NCBI GenBank assembly: GCA_945903885.1
Contig: CAMDPB010000101.1
Span: 1 to 5,073, forward strand
Length of the DNA stretch: 5,073 nt
Direction of reading: 5' to 3'
Origin: Candidatus Finniella inopinata
GTDB lineage: Bacteria > Pseudomonadota > Alphaproteobacteria > Paracaedibacterales > CAITNM01
Positions 1 through 5,073 of the stretch are shown here, one piece after another (within the stretch, counting starts at the first letter, position 1; each line of letters opens with the position of its first letter). A model generated the notes under the pieces. The model made no database searches. It was not told where the DNA came from and was given only the letters and a program-made list of their open reading frames with translations. The translations under genes were made by a program, and so were the position numbers.

Positions 1-2
1 CA

Positions 3-167
3 TTTGGGTTGGTGTATTTAACTAGCGCCCTTGGGCCTTACGGCATGTGGGTGATTGTATTGCCAGTTAGTATTGGCTTCTTATGGGGTGTTGATCATTT
101 TGCCAAGCTTGAGGAGGGAAAAGATAAATGTGCTGCAGTAGCGTTAGCAATACCGCAAGCTGCTTAG
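3..167 (+). CDS. C-terminal fragment of an unidentified integral membrane protein
   Basis: The only plus-strand gene, seen as its last 54 codons, reading in frame from base 3 to a TAG stop at 165-167. The start and most of the protein lie off the left edge. The visible part is a hydrophobic stretch (about residues 2-12), a GPYG turn, a strongly hydrophobic segment (about residues 15-31, WVIVLPVSIGFLWGV) and then a charged tail with KLEEGKDK, ending in AIPQAA. This looks like the last membrane helix and cytoplasmic tail of a polytopic transporter. A multi-helix transporter of the MFS or MATE type is possible, but no family motif is present and I do not recognise the protein. It converges on potI, with a single base between the two stop codons, so it is not part of the polyamine operon. 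Confidence is good that the fragment is coding (composition, clean hydrophobic pattern, stop placed exactly at the potI boundary) and low for any function. Confidence 0.6.
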   Translation, partial: FGLVYLTSALGPYGMWVIVLPVSIGFLWGVDHFAKLEEGKDKCAAVALAIPQAA

Positions 168-197
168 TTTAGTAAATTTTCTTAACTGCTCTGCGGT
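152..197. repeat. Imperfect inverted repeat spanning the two convergent stop codons
   Basis: ACCGCA at 152-157 is complementary to TGCGGT at 192-197. Past a one-base bulge (191) the stem continues with AGC at 158-160 against GCT at 188-190. Inside the loop AGTT (166-169) can pair with AACT (184-187). The structure encloses both stop codons (165-167 on plus, 169-171 on minus), where a shared bidirectional terminator would be expected. There is no T-run after either arm, so termination is only a possibility, and both arms are also coding sequence. Confidence 0.3.
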
Positions 198-978
198 GCA
201 TGATAAGGCCACTCATCAAAATGCCAACGCTGACAATTCCTACTATAATTGTGGCTAGGGCATTTAGTTCTGGCGTGACACCGGTCCGCACACTTGAAAA
301 TACTAAAATTGGTAAGGTTGTAGCGCCAGGTCCTGCTAAGAAGCTGGCAATGACAACATCGTCTAAAGACAATGCAAATGCTAATAACCACCCTGCCAGC
401 AATGATGGGAAAATTAGAGGGAGCGTTATTTTAAAAAATACAACGGATGGTTTCGCACCAAGCACCATTGCGGCTTCTTCCAATGATTTATCAAAGTCAA
501 TCAAGCGTGCCTGAATGACCAGGTAAACATATGACATAGTAAGCGTGATATGCGCGATGATAATAGTTAGCATGCCGCGTTCAGAAGGCCACCCAATCGC
601 ACGTTCCAAGGTTACAAACATCAACAAAAGTGCAAGGCCGGTAATAACTTCTGGCATAACTAAAGGTGCTGAAATTAAACCGCTGAATAAAGTTTTTCCA
701 CGAAATCGTTTAAATCGCACCATGACAATAGCAGCCATTGTACCAAGAGCGACAGCTAAGGTTGCGACAATTGCAGCTATTTCAAAGCTGTTTAGCACGG
801 CGCGAATAAGTGCATCGTCCTGAAATAATTTTGCATACCAACGTGTGGAAAATCCTGCCCATACGCCAATAATTCGGGAATCATTAAACGAATATACTAT
901 TAGGTACAGAATGGGAACGTACAGAAATCCGTACCCAAAAATAAGCGCGCCAAGGTTGAATTTAGAAAAGCGAATCAT
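169..978 (-). CDS. potI: Putrescine/polyamine ABC transporter permease PotI
   Basis: One of the two inner-membrane channel subunits of the polyamine importer, working as a heterodimer with PotH. It has 269 residues, close to the size of E. coli PotI, and shares long blocks recalled from that protein: the GFSTRWY region (about 42-48), SAPLVMPEVITGL (about 103-115), ALSLDDVVIASF (about 202-213) and GPGATTLP (about 216-223). About six membrane helices are visible (about 10-30, 64-88, 100-123, 136-157, 190-212, 239-261). The cytoplasmic EAA loop that docks on the ATPase is intact: EAA at 168-170, G174, I184, LP at 186-187, matching EAA---G---------I-LP. The ATG at 976-978 overlaps the potH TGA as ATGA. 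A weak AAAGG lies about 10 bases upstream (989-993). It is the last gene of the operon, ending one base from a convergent gene. Nothing suggests it is damaged. PotC of the spermidine system is the alternative name, but residue matches and gene order favour PotI. Confidence 0.93.
   Translation of the reverse strand: MIRFSKFNLGALIFGYGFLYVPILYLIVYSFNDSRIIGVWAGFSTRWYAKLFQDDALIRAVLNSFEIAAIVATLAVALGTMAAIVMVRFKRFRGKTLFSGLISAPLVMPEVITGLALLLMFVTLERAIGWPSERGMLTIIIAHITLTMSYVYLVIQARLIDFDKSLEEAAMVLGAKPSVVFFKITLPLIFPSLLAGWLLAFALSLDDVVIASFLAGPGATTLPILVFSSVRTGVTPELNALATIIVGIVSVGILMSGLIMHRRAVKKIY
975..978 (-). promoter_or_regulatory. ATGA stop/start overlap coupling potH and potI
   Basis: The potH TGA (975-977) and the potI ATG (976-978) overlap as ATGA on the minus strand. 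A weak AAAGG at 989-993 sits about 10 bases upstream of the ATG, inside the end of potH. The two permease subunits form a heterodimer, so coupled translation would help equal production. Confidence 0.75.
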
Positions 979-1931
979 GTTTGTGCTGCCTTTTCTGTTG
1001 CATCGAGCTGACGATTTCTTAAAATCATAATTGGCACAACGAACAGAAGCACCATAAGGACGGCTACTGCACTTGCCAAAGGCCAGTTTCTATTGTTAAA
1101 AAATTCCCACCAAAGCACGCGTCCAATGGTTACTGTCTCTGGGCCACCAAGAATTTCTGGAATAACAAACTCTCCAATTGATGGTAGGAACACCAGAATA
1201 ATGCCCGCGATAATTCCCTGCTTAGATAAAGGCACAGTGATGCTCCAAAACGCTCGCCATGGTGTGCAACCTAAGTCATGAGCTGCCTCAATGAAATCAT
1301 CATTTATTTTTATGAGCGATGCATAAATTGGAAAAACCATAAACGGTAAATAACAATATATAATACCCAAACAAACTGCGCCGTCATTATCAAGAAGTTG
1401 TAGCGGAGTGCTAATTATATGAAGCTTTAAAAGAATGTTATTTATTAATCCCTTACTACTTAACATTGCCATCCAAGCATAAACCCGAATAAGAAAAGAT
1501 GTCCAAAATGGAAGAGCAATCATTAGCAATAATGGCATGCGCCAAGATGTTTTTACTCGGGAAATACTATAAGCAATCATGTAACCAATGATTAAGCATC
1601 CCATGGTTGAAAACAATGCAATTTTTAAAGAGCTGAACACTGCATGAATATAGAAATTATCGGTAAAAACTGTCCAATAGCCCTCAAAATGCAGGCGGAT
1701 TTTTAATAGTAAGTCCGGCGTCCATTCAACAACATTTCTAAAAGGAGGAATACCTATCTGAAGCTCTGAAAAACTGATTTTAAAAATAATGAGAAAAGGA
1801 AACAGGAAAAACAAAGCAAGCCATAAATAAGGAATAGAAATAACAAGCCATTTATCACGCAGCTTTCTTCCTATATAGCAAAGCTCTCCCCAAAAAAATT
1901 CAAAAAAATGGTCCAGTATTTGCCGAATCAT
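975..1931 (-). CDS. potH: Putrescine/polyamine ABC transporter permease PotH
   Basis: Second inner-membrane permease subunit, partner of PotI. With the start at 1931 it has 318 residues, almost the same as E. coli PotH. A cytoplasmic N-terminus of about 28 residues precedes the first helix (PYLWLALFFLFPFLIIF, about 34-50), and further helices lie at about 98-121, 133-158, 186-207, 239-256 and 286-305. Blocks recalled from PotH are visible: FWTSFLIRVYAWM (about 142-154), GEFVIPE (about 253-259), LGGP (261-264) and RVLWWEFFNNR (271-281). The EAA loop is intact (EAA 215-217, G221, I231, P234, with V in place of the usual L before P). The reading frame stays open upstream to a TTG at 1964, but the ATG at 1929-1931 overlaps the potG TGA as ATGA and gives the family length, so I prefer it. 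No good Shine-Dalgarno precedes it (only GGGG about 13 bases upstream), which fits translational coupling to potG. Confidence 0.93.
   Translation of the reverse strand: MIRQILDHFFEFFWGELCYIGRKLRDKWLVISIPYLWLALFFLFPFLIIFKISFSELQIGIPPFRNVVEWTPDLLLKIRLHFEGYWTVFTDNFYIHAVFSSLKIALFSTMGCLIIGYMIAYSISRVKTSWRMPLLLMIALPFWTSFLIRVYAWMAMLSSKGLINNILLKLHIISTPLQLLDNDGAVCLGIIYCYLPFMVFPIYASLIKINDDFIEAAHDLGCTPWRAFWSITVPLSKQGIIAGIILVFLPSIGEFVIPEILGGPETVTIGRVLWWEFFNNRNWPLASAVAVLMVLLFVVPIMILRNRQLDATEKAAQT
1928..1931 (-). promoter_or_regulatory. ATGA stop/start overlap coupling potG and potH
   Basis: The TGA ending potG (1928-1930) and the ATG starting potH (1929-1931) share bases in a minus-strand ATGA. This arrangement is typical of translational coupling between subunits needed in fixed ratio. 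No good Shine-Dalgarno lies just upstream, in line with re-initiation by the terminating ribosome. The overlap is also the main reason for choosing this potH start. Confidence 0.75.
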
Positions 1932-3085
1932 ACGCTTAAGACGACCCCATTTTCTGGTCTCCAAAATAAATACACTTCGTCATCCCATTTTACGTCACGC
2001 TCAGATAAACGTAGTAGATTTGGCAATGATGCCTGAACAATCTTTCCTGATTCAAGCTGAACATGATAAATACTAATGTCCCCTAAATAGGCTATTTCTC
2101 GTACAATTCCTTTGGTGCAGTTACGTCCTAAATTAGGATTTGGGTTCGTTGAAATCATTACTTTTTCAGGACGAAGAGCAACTGTAACATTCGCACCTAC
2201 AGGCATAGATGCTGCATGGGTAACGTAGAGCTCGCATCCTGCTTCAGATGATTCAATGACCACATGGTCTGGCTCGTCTTCAACCACAACGCCTTCAAAC
2301 ATGTTCATAGAACCTATGAACTCAGCAACAAAACGAGAATGAGGAAATTCATAAATTTCATGTGGCTTTCCAATTTGTCTAATTTGCCCTTCATCCATGA
2401 TTCCAATACGGCTTGACATAGTCATTGCTTCTTCTTGATCGTGGGTAACCACAACGAAGGTGATGCCTACTCGCTCTTGAATGTTTACCAATTCAAACTG
2501 AGTTTTTTCGCGTAACTTTTTATCTAAGGCTCCTAATGGCTCATCAAGTAATAATAATTTTGGCCGTTTAGCAAGGCTACGTGCCAATGCAACACGTTGT
2601 TGTTGTCCTCCTGAGAGTTGCTCTGGCTTGCGATCTCGATATTTACGCAGTTGCACTAAATCGAGAACTTCATCTACCCGCTCAGTGATTTGGTTTTTAG
2701 AAAGGCGCTCTTGCTTCAAGCCAAAACTAATATTATCTTCAACCGTCATGTGCGGAAACAAGGCATACGATTGAAACATCATGCTCACAGGACGTTTATA
2801 CGGAGGCAAATCGGTAATGTCCAAATCATCAATGACAATTTTTCCACTTGAAGGTTTCTCGAGCCCCGCCAGAATACGCAACAATGTTGATTTTCCACAA
2901 CCAGATGCTCCTAGCAAAGCAAAAAGTTCACCTCGGTAAATAGAAATAGAAAGATTTTTAACAGCGACTGTTGTGCCAAAGCTCTTATTAATATTCTCAA
3001 TCAAAACATAAGGCTTAACGTTTGGATCTTGCCAGGGCTCCAGATTTTTTAATTGTTCTCTATTTCCATTAATCGACATAGTCAT
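1928..3085 (-). CDS. potG: Putrescine/polyamine ABC transporter ATP-binding protein PotG
   Basis: Cytoplasmic ATPase that powers the PotH-PotI channel as a homodimer. It has 385 residues, against about 377 in E. coli PotG. All nucleotide-binding motifs are intact: Walker A GASGCGKST (59-67), Q-loop Q105 in MMFQSYALFPHM, signature LSGGQ (157-161), Walker B LLLLDEP (177-183), D-loop ALD (186-188) and switch histidine H215 in VTHDQEEA. A C-terminal regulatory TOBE-type region follows (about 260-385), with ALRPEKVM (303-310) and AYLGDISIYHV (332-342) as in PotG. About 28 residues precede the first conserved strand, rather more than in many MalK-like ATPases. The potF stop is 5 bases upstream. An AGGA overlaps that stop, but it is only 3 bases from the first ATG and 9 bases from a second in-frame ATG at 3077-3079, so translation may begin at 3079. 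PotA of the spermidine importer is the closest alternative; gene order and C-terminal sequence favour PotG. Confidence 0.94.
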   Translation of the reverse strand: MTMSINGNREQLKNLEPWQDPNVKPYVLIENINKSFGTTVAVKNLSISIYRGELFALLGASGCGKSTLLRILAGLEKPSSGKIVIDDLDITDLPPYKRPVSMMFQSYALFPHMTVEDNISFGLKQERLSKNQITERVDEVLDLVQLRKYRDRKPEQLSGGQQQRVALARSLAKRPKLLLLDEPLGALDKKLREKTQFELVNIQERVGITFVVVTHDQEEAMTMSSRIGIMDEGQIRQIGKPHEIYEFPHSRFVAEFIGSMNMFEGVVVEDEPDHVVIESSEAGCELYVTHAASMPVGANVTVALRPEKVMISTNPNPNLGRNCTKGIVREIAYLGDISIYHVQLESGKIVQASLPNLLRLSERDVKWDDEVYLFWRPENGVVLSV

Positions 3086-3088
3086 TTT

Positions 3089-3092
3089 TCCT
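3089..3092 (-). promoter_or_regulatory. Shine-Dalgarno of potG overlapping the potF stop codon
   Basis: On the minus strand the sequence reads TTAGGAAAAATGACTATG. AGGA shares two bases with the potF TAG stop. The distance from AGGA to the first ATG (3083-3085) is 3 bases, which is short, and to the second ATG (3077-3079) it is 9 bases, within the usual range. The site supports the second ATG as the main start, shortening PotG by two residues, and places ribosome loading on potG exactly where potF translation ends. Confidence 0.55.
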
Positions 3093-4221
3093 AATATTCA
3101 TTAAGGCGTATTTTTGCCCACACCCGAGTGCGCTCACGTTCAAATTGTATTTCATTCAAGGTTTTTGGTGGTGCGTTTAAAAAAAGTTTTTTTAATATAT
3201 TTTTGCCTGGATAAATACCCTCATTGTTTAAAATATCATCAGACATATATTTTTTAGCACGGCTAACAGCAACTCCATGTAAAGTATTTTGGCAAATACG
3301 CGCAGCAATATGCGGTTTTAGTAAAAAGTTGATAAAGGCATGAGCATTTTTAGGATGAGGAGCACCTTGTGGAATCGCCATAGCATCAATCCATGTAATT
3401 CCACCTTCAGGTGGAATAAAATATTCGATACTTTTTCCTTGTTCTTTAGCTTCTATAATTGCTTGTTGTGCTTCACCTGACCACACAAGCGCTATTGCTG
3501 TATCACCTAAAACTATATCATTCACCACTCTGGAAGAAGTAAACCGCCTAATATACGGACGCATTTTCATAAGATGTTTTGCAGCTAGGTCAAGATCTTC
3601 TGATGATGACGAGTTAGGGTTTTTATTTATATGCATCAATGAAAATGGGATAACATCAACACTTTCTTCAAGTAGTGAGACCCCATATTTAGCTAGTTTT
3701 TTAAGATTAACAGGGTTAAATAATAAACCTAGATTTTGCTCAAACCCTTTCGAGAAAACTTTCTCCAAAACATCTTTATTGTAGACAATACCAACTGTTC
3801 CCCAAAAATACGGAAGAGAATAGGTAAGATTTTTGTCTACGTTACGCATCCAATGCACCACCAATGGGTCTAGTTCTGCAATGTTAGGTAATAGATTTTT
3901 ATCAAGCTTTTGGTAAACACCAGCTTGAATTTGCCAAGCTATGTAAGGTGTTGCAGAAGGAAAGACAACGTCAAAACCACTATTGCTAGCAAGCAGTTTT
4001 GCTTCTAAAACTTCGTTATTATCGTATGCATCTAAACGAACCGTTATACCTGTTTCAGTTTCAAATTCTTTAATAGTTTCTTGATCAAGTAATCCATACC
4101 AACAATAAACATTTACGTATTTGTCTTCAGCATGAGCAGGGGATGGTTTAAAATGGTACCAAACGCCAATGCTAGCAATTGACATCACAAGTAATAAGCG
4201 AAATAAAAAGCGAGAAAACAT
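3091..4221 (-). CDS. potF: Periplasmic polyamine-binding protein, PotF/PotD family
   Basis: Solute receptor of the importer, 376 residues (E. coli PotF about 370). The N-terminus is a Sec signal peptide: basic residues R4 and R8, a hydrophobic core at about 9-21 and a likely cleavage after AHA (29-31). No lipobox cysteine is present, so it should be a soluble periplasmic protein. Family landmarks are VYCW (38-41), FDVVFPSA (83-90), LPYFWGTVGIVYN (136-148), PPEGGITWIDAMAIP (270-284), INFLLKP (297-303) and RTRVW (364-368). By hand alignment to E. coli PotF, the ligand residues W37, S85, W244 and D278 are kept (W41, S89, W247, D279). Others differ: S38/D39/Y40 become Y42/G43/L44, E185 becomes D189, D247 becomes E250, F276 becomes W277 and Y314 becomes H315. 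The ligand is therefore probably a polyamine-like cation, but putrescine itself is not assured. The ATG directly follows the TSUP stop codon and has no clear Shine-Dalgarno. This gene looks more AT-rich than potI. Confidence 0.9.
   Translation of the reverse strand: MFSRFLFRLLLVMSIASIGVWYHFKPSPAHAEDKYVNVYCWYGLLDQETIKEFETETGITVRLDAYDNNEVLEAKLLASNSGFDVVFPSATPYIAWQIQAGVYQKLDKNLLPNIAELDPLVVHWMRNVDKNLTYSLPYFWGTVGIVYNKDVLEKVFSKGFEQNLGLLFNPVNLKKLAKYGVSLLEESVDVIPFSLMHINKNPNSSSSEDLDLAAKHLMKMRPYIRRFTSSRVVNDIVLGDTAIALVWSGEAQQAIIEAKEQGKSIEYFIPPEGGITWIDAMAIPQGAPHPKNAHAFINFLLKPHIAARICQNTLHGVAVSRAKKYMSDDILNNEGIYPGKNILKKLFLNAPPKTLNEIQFERERTRVWAKIRLNEY
4129..4221 (-). other. Predicted Sec signal peptide of PotF
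   Basis: These are residues 1-31 of the PotF product. They contain a short basic N-region (R4, R8), a hydrophobic core (about LLLVMSIASIGVW) and an Ala-His-Ala motif at 29-31 that fits the -3/-1 rule for signal peptidase I, with the mature chain starting at EDK. The stretch from residue 22 to 31 is rather polar and long for a C-region, so the exact cleavage point is less certain than the export itself. Confidence 0.75.
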
Positions 4222-5073
4222 CTAGCTACGCCACGTTATACGATTAAGCATATATTGAACTGATCCTGCAAAAACAGTAACTAGCACAAGCGTGATAATG
4301 GTGTATTCCATTGGTGAATCATGGGCGTATTGCGCTATAGGCAACATCCAATTTTGTTCTGGCATTGATTGAATTTTTTTCAAAACTTTTGGAAATTTAT
4401 TAAAGAAATTTTGCCCTTTAGACATTGTTTGCCAATTCACAAGCTTTAATTCGAAATACATTTTGGTAGCAAGCGCCATTAGTACAACTGAACCAATCAT
4501 TTTTAAAGCCTTAGAACTAAATTTATAGGCCAATCTGGCTCCAATAATTGAACCAACCACACTACTAATAGCAAGAATCGGAAGCAATACAAAATCAACA
4601 GGAGCTTTTCCAACGCTTGAGATAAAAGTAACAACAATGTTAATACCAAATCCTGCAAGCAATGAAGTTCCTGAAACCACAGGTGAACTACGCCCGAGCA
4701 AATACATTAAAATTGGTGCAATAAGAAGGCTGTTACCTCCACCCAAACTGGTAGTGACAGTACCTGTAAAAAACCCAACACCTAGGGGCACAATAATGCT
4801 CATTTCCACGCGAGACCTAAGAAAAATTTTGTGCCATGGGAAATAAATCATCCAACGGCGCATCATAGCACCTTTCTCAGCTCTTACTTGGGTTGGACGT
4901 TGAGATTGTATAAGAGTTACGATGCTACTAATGACCACAACAAGAAAAACGACAATTTTCAAGACAGCATAACTACCAGCTTTGCTTTCAACTTGGGTAA
5001 GAGCAAATTTTTCAACTAATGCACCGGCAAGCCCCCCCATAAACAGGTACCATGCCAAGCTAATATCGACATC
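4222..5073 (-). CDS. TSUP (TauE/SafE) family membrane permease, N-terminus off window
   Basis: Secondary transporter of the TSUP family, whose known members move sulfite, sulfoacetate, taurine-related or other small organic anions. The frame is open to the right edge, so this is a 5'-truncated gene showing 283 residues; a TTG at 5056-5058 is internal, because the sequence before it (DVDIS) continues the family pattern. The visible fragment begins in the first repeat (GGLAG at 13-17, helix 36-55). A cytoplasmic linker rich in basic residues (about 58-89) follows, then the second repeat with GVGFFTGTVTTSLGGGNS (98-115) and SGTSLL (134-139), and further helices at about 140-155, 160-183 and 188-207. 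Roughly 60-70 N-terminal residues are probably missing, by comparison with family members of about 300 residues. The last 70 residues form an extension with one extra helix. It is the most upstream gene seen in the operon, and its TAG stop touches the potF ATG. The substrate cannot be read from the sequence. Confidence 0.85.
   Translation of the reverse strand, partial: DVDISLAWYLFMGGLAGALVEKFALTQVESKAGSYAVLKIVVFLVVVISSIVTLIQSQRPTQVRAEKGAMMRRWMIYFPWHKIFLRSRVEMSIIVPLGVGFFTGTVTTSLGGGNSLLIAPILMYLLGRSSPVVSGTSLLAGFGINIVVTFISSVGKAPVDFVLLPILAISSVVGSIIGARLAYKFSSKALKMIGSVVLMALATKMYFELKLVNWQTMSKGQNFFNKFPKVLKKIQSMPEQNWMLPIAQYAHDSPMEYTIITLVLVTVFAGSVQYMLNRITWRS

Noticed and set aside
182..391. Minus-strand open frame of 69 codons inside potI
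   Set aside because: It is an out-of-frame shadow of the conserved C-terminal part of potI, rich in Cys and His in the manner of spurious frames.
200..1281. Several plus-strand open frames of 60-104 codons opposite potI and potH (200-514, 545-823, 845-1030, 1093-1281)
   Set aside because: They lie wholly or almost wholly antisense to well-conserved permease genes, have no recognisable domains and no ribosome site worth noting. They are mirror frames of the real genes.
3172..3199. A7-C-T7 tract in potF (minus strand) with two slippery heptamers in frame, A_AAA_AAA and T_TTT_TTA, suggesting programmed frameshifting
   Set aside because: A -1 shift would reach a stop about eight codons later, trimming a few residues from a receptor that needs no second product. 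No clear downstream stimulator is seen, and AT-rich Lys-Lys-Leu-Phe-Leu codons explain the tract. It could still be a mutation-prone run.
3091..4221. Lower GC in potF than in potI as a sign of recent transfer of the receptor gene
   Set aside because: Hand counts on a few 60-base lines gave roughly a third GC in potF and about 35-50 percent in potI, but lines vary widely, and the seamless junctions on both sides argue against a recent insertion.
4637..5019. Plus-strand open frames at 4637-4846 and 4831-5019 opposite the TSUP gene
   Set aside because: They are antisense to a clear membrane-protein frame and show no independent coding signal.
5056..5058. TTG as the start of the TSUP gene
   Set aside because: The frame continues open to the window edge, and the upstream residues DVDIS fit the first TSUP repeat. 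The first repeat would be incomplete if translation started here, so the gene is truncated by the window rather than starting at this point.
1..5073. CRISPR arrays, tRNA or rRNA genes, insertion-sequence ends, riboswitches, toxin or defence genes, or an undescribed system
   Set aside because: No direct repeats, terminal inverted repeats, structured RNA motifs or unexplained coding regions were found. Nearly every base belongs to one of six protein genes, and the operon is an ordinary transporter apart from the points listed.

Overview
The window comes from a moderately AT-rich Gram-negative bacterium, most likely a proteobacterium. The main evidence is a complete four-gene polyamine ABC importer that matches the Escherichia coli putrescine operon potF-potG-potH-potI in gene order and, from memory of those proteins, in sequence. 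The importer has a periplasmic binding protein with a Sec-type signal peptide, as expected of a diderm. Genus cannot be decided from the sequence. The base composition would suit a host-associated gamma- or alphaproteobacterium, but that is only an impression.

Layout, left to right. Bases 3-167 (+) hold the last 54 codons of a membrane protein whose body lies off the left edge. One base after its stop codon, the minus-strand operon ends. Read in its direction of transcription (right to left), the operon is: a TSUP/TauE-SafE family permease cut by the right edge (4222-5073), potF (3091-4221), potG (1928-3085), potH (975-1931) and potI (169-978). The five genes are packed with no usable spacer. 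The TSUP stop codon touches the potF start, potF and potG are 5 bases apart, and potG/potH and potH/potI each share a 4-base ATGA overlap. No promoter or terminator is evident between them, so the promoter probably lies beyond the right edge, and expression is probably coordinated by one transcript with translational coupling.

How the genes work together: PotF captures a polyamine-like cation in the periplasm and delivers it to the PotH-PotI channel in the inner membrane, and PotG dimers hydrolyse ATP to drive import. The TSUP protein is a separate putative secondary transporter, probably for an anion or organosulfur compound if it follows its family. Its tight linkage to potF is the least expected part of the arrangement.

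No novel system, mobile element, RNA gene or CRISPR array was found. Points worth following up are a heavily substituted ligand pocket in PotF, the TSUP-potF junction with no Shine-Dalgarno, a C-terminal extension with an extra membrane helix on the TSUP protein, and a potH start that should be set at 1931 rather than at the longer TTG-initiated reading frame. There is no gene-free stretch longer than a few bases.
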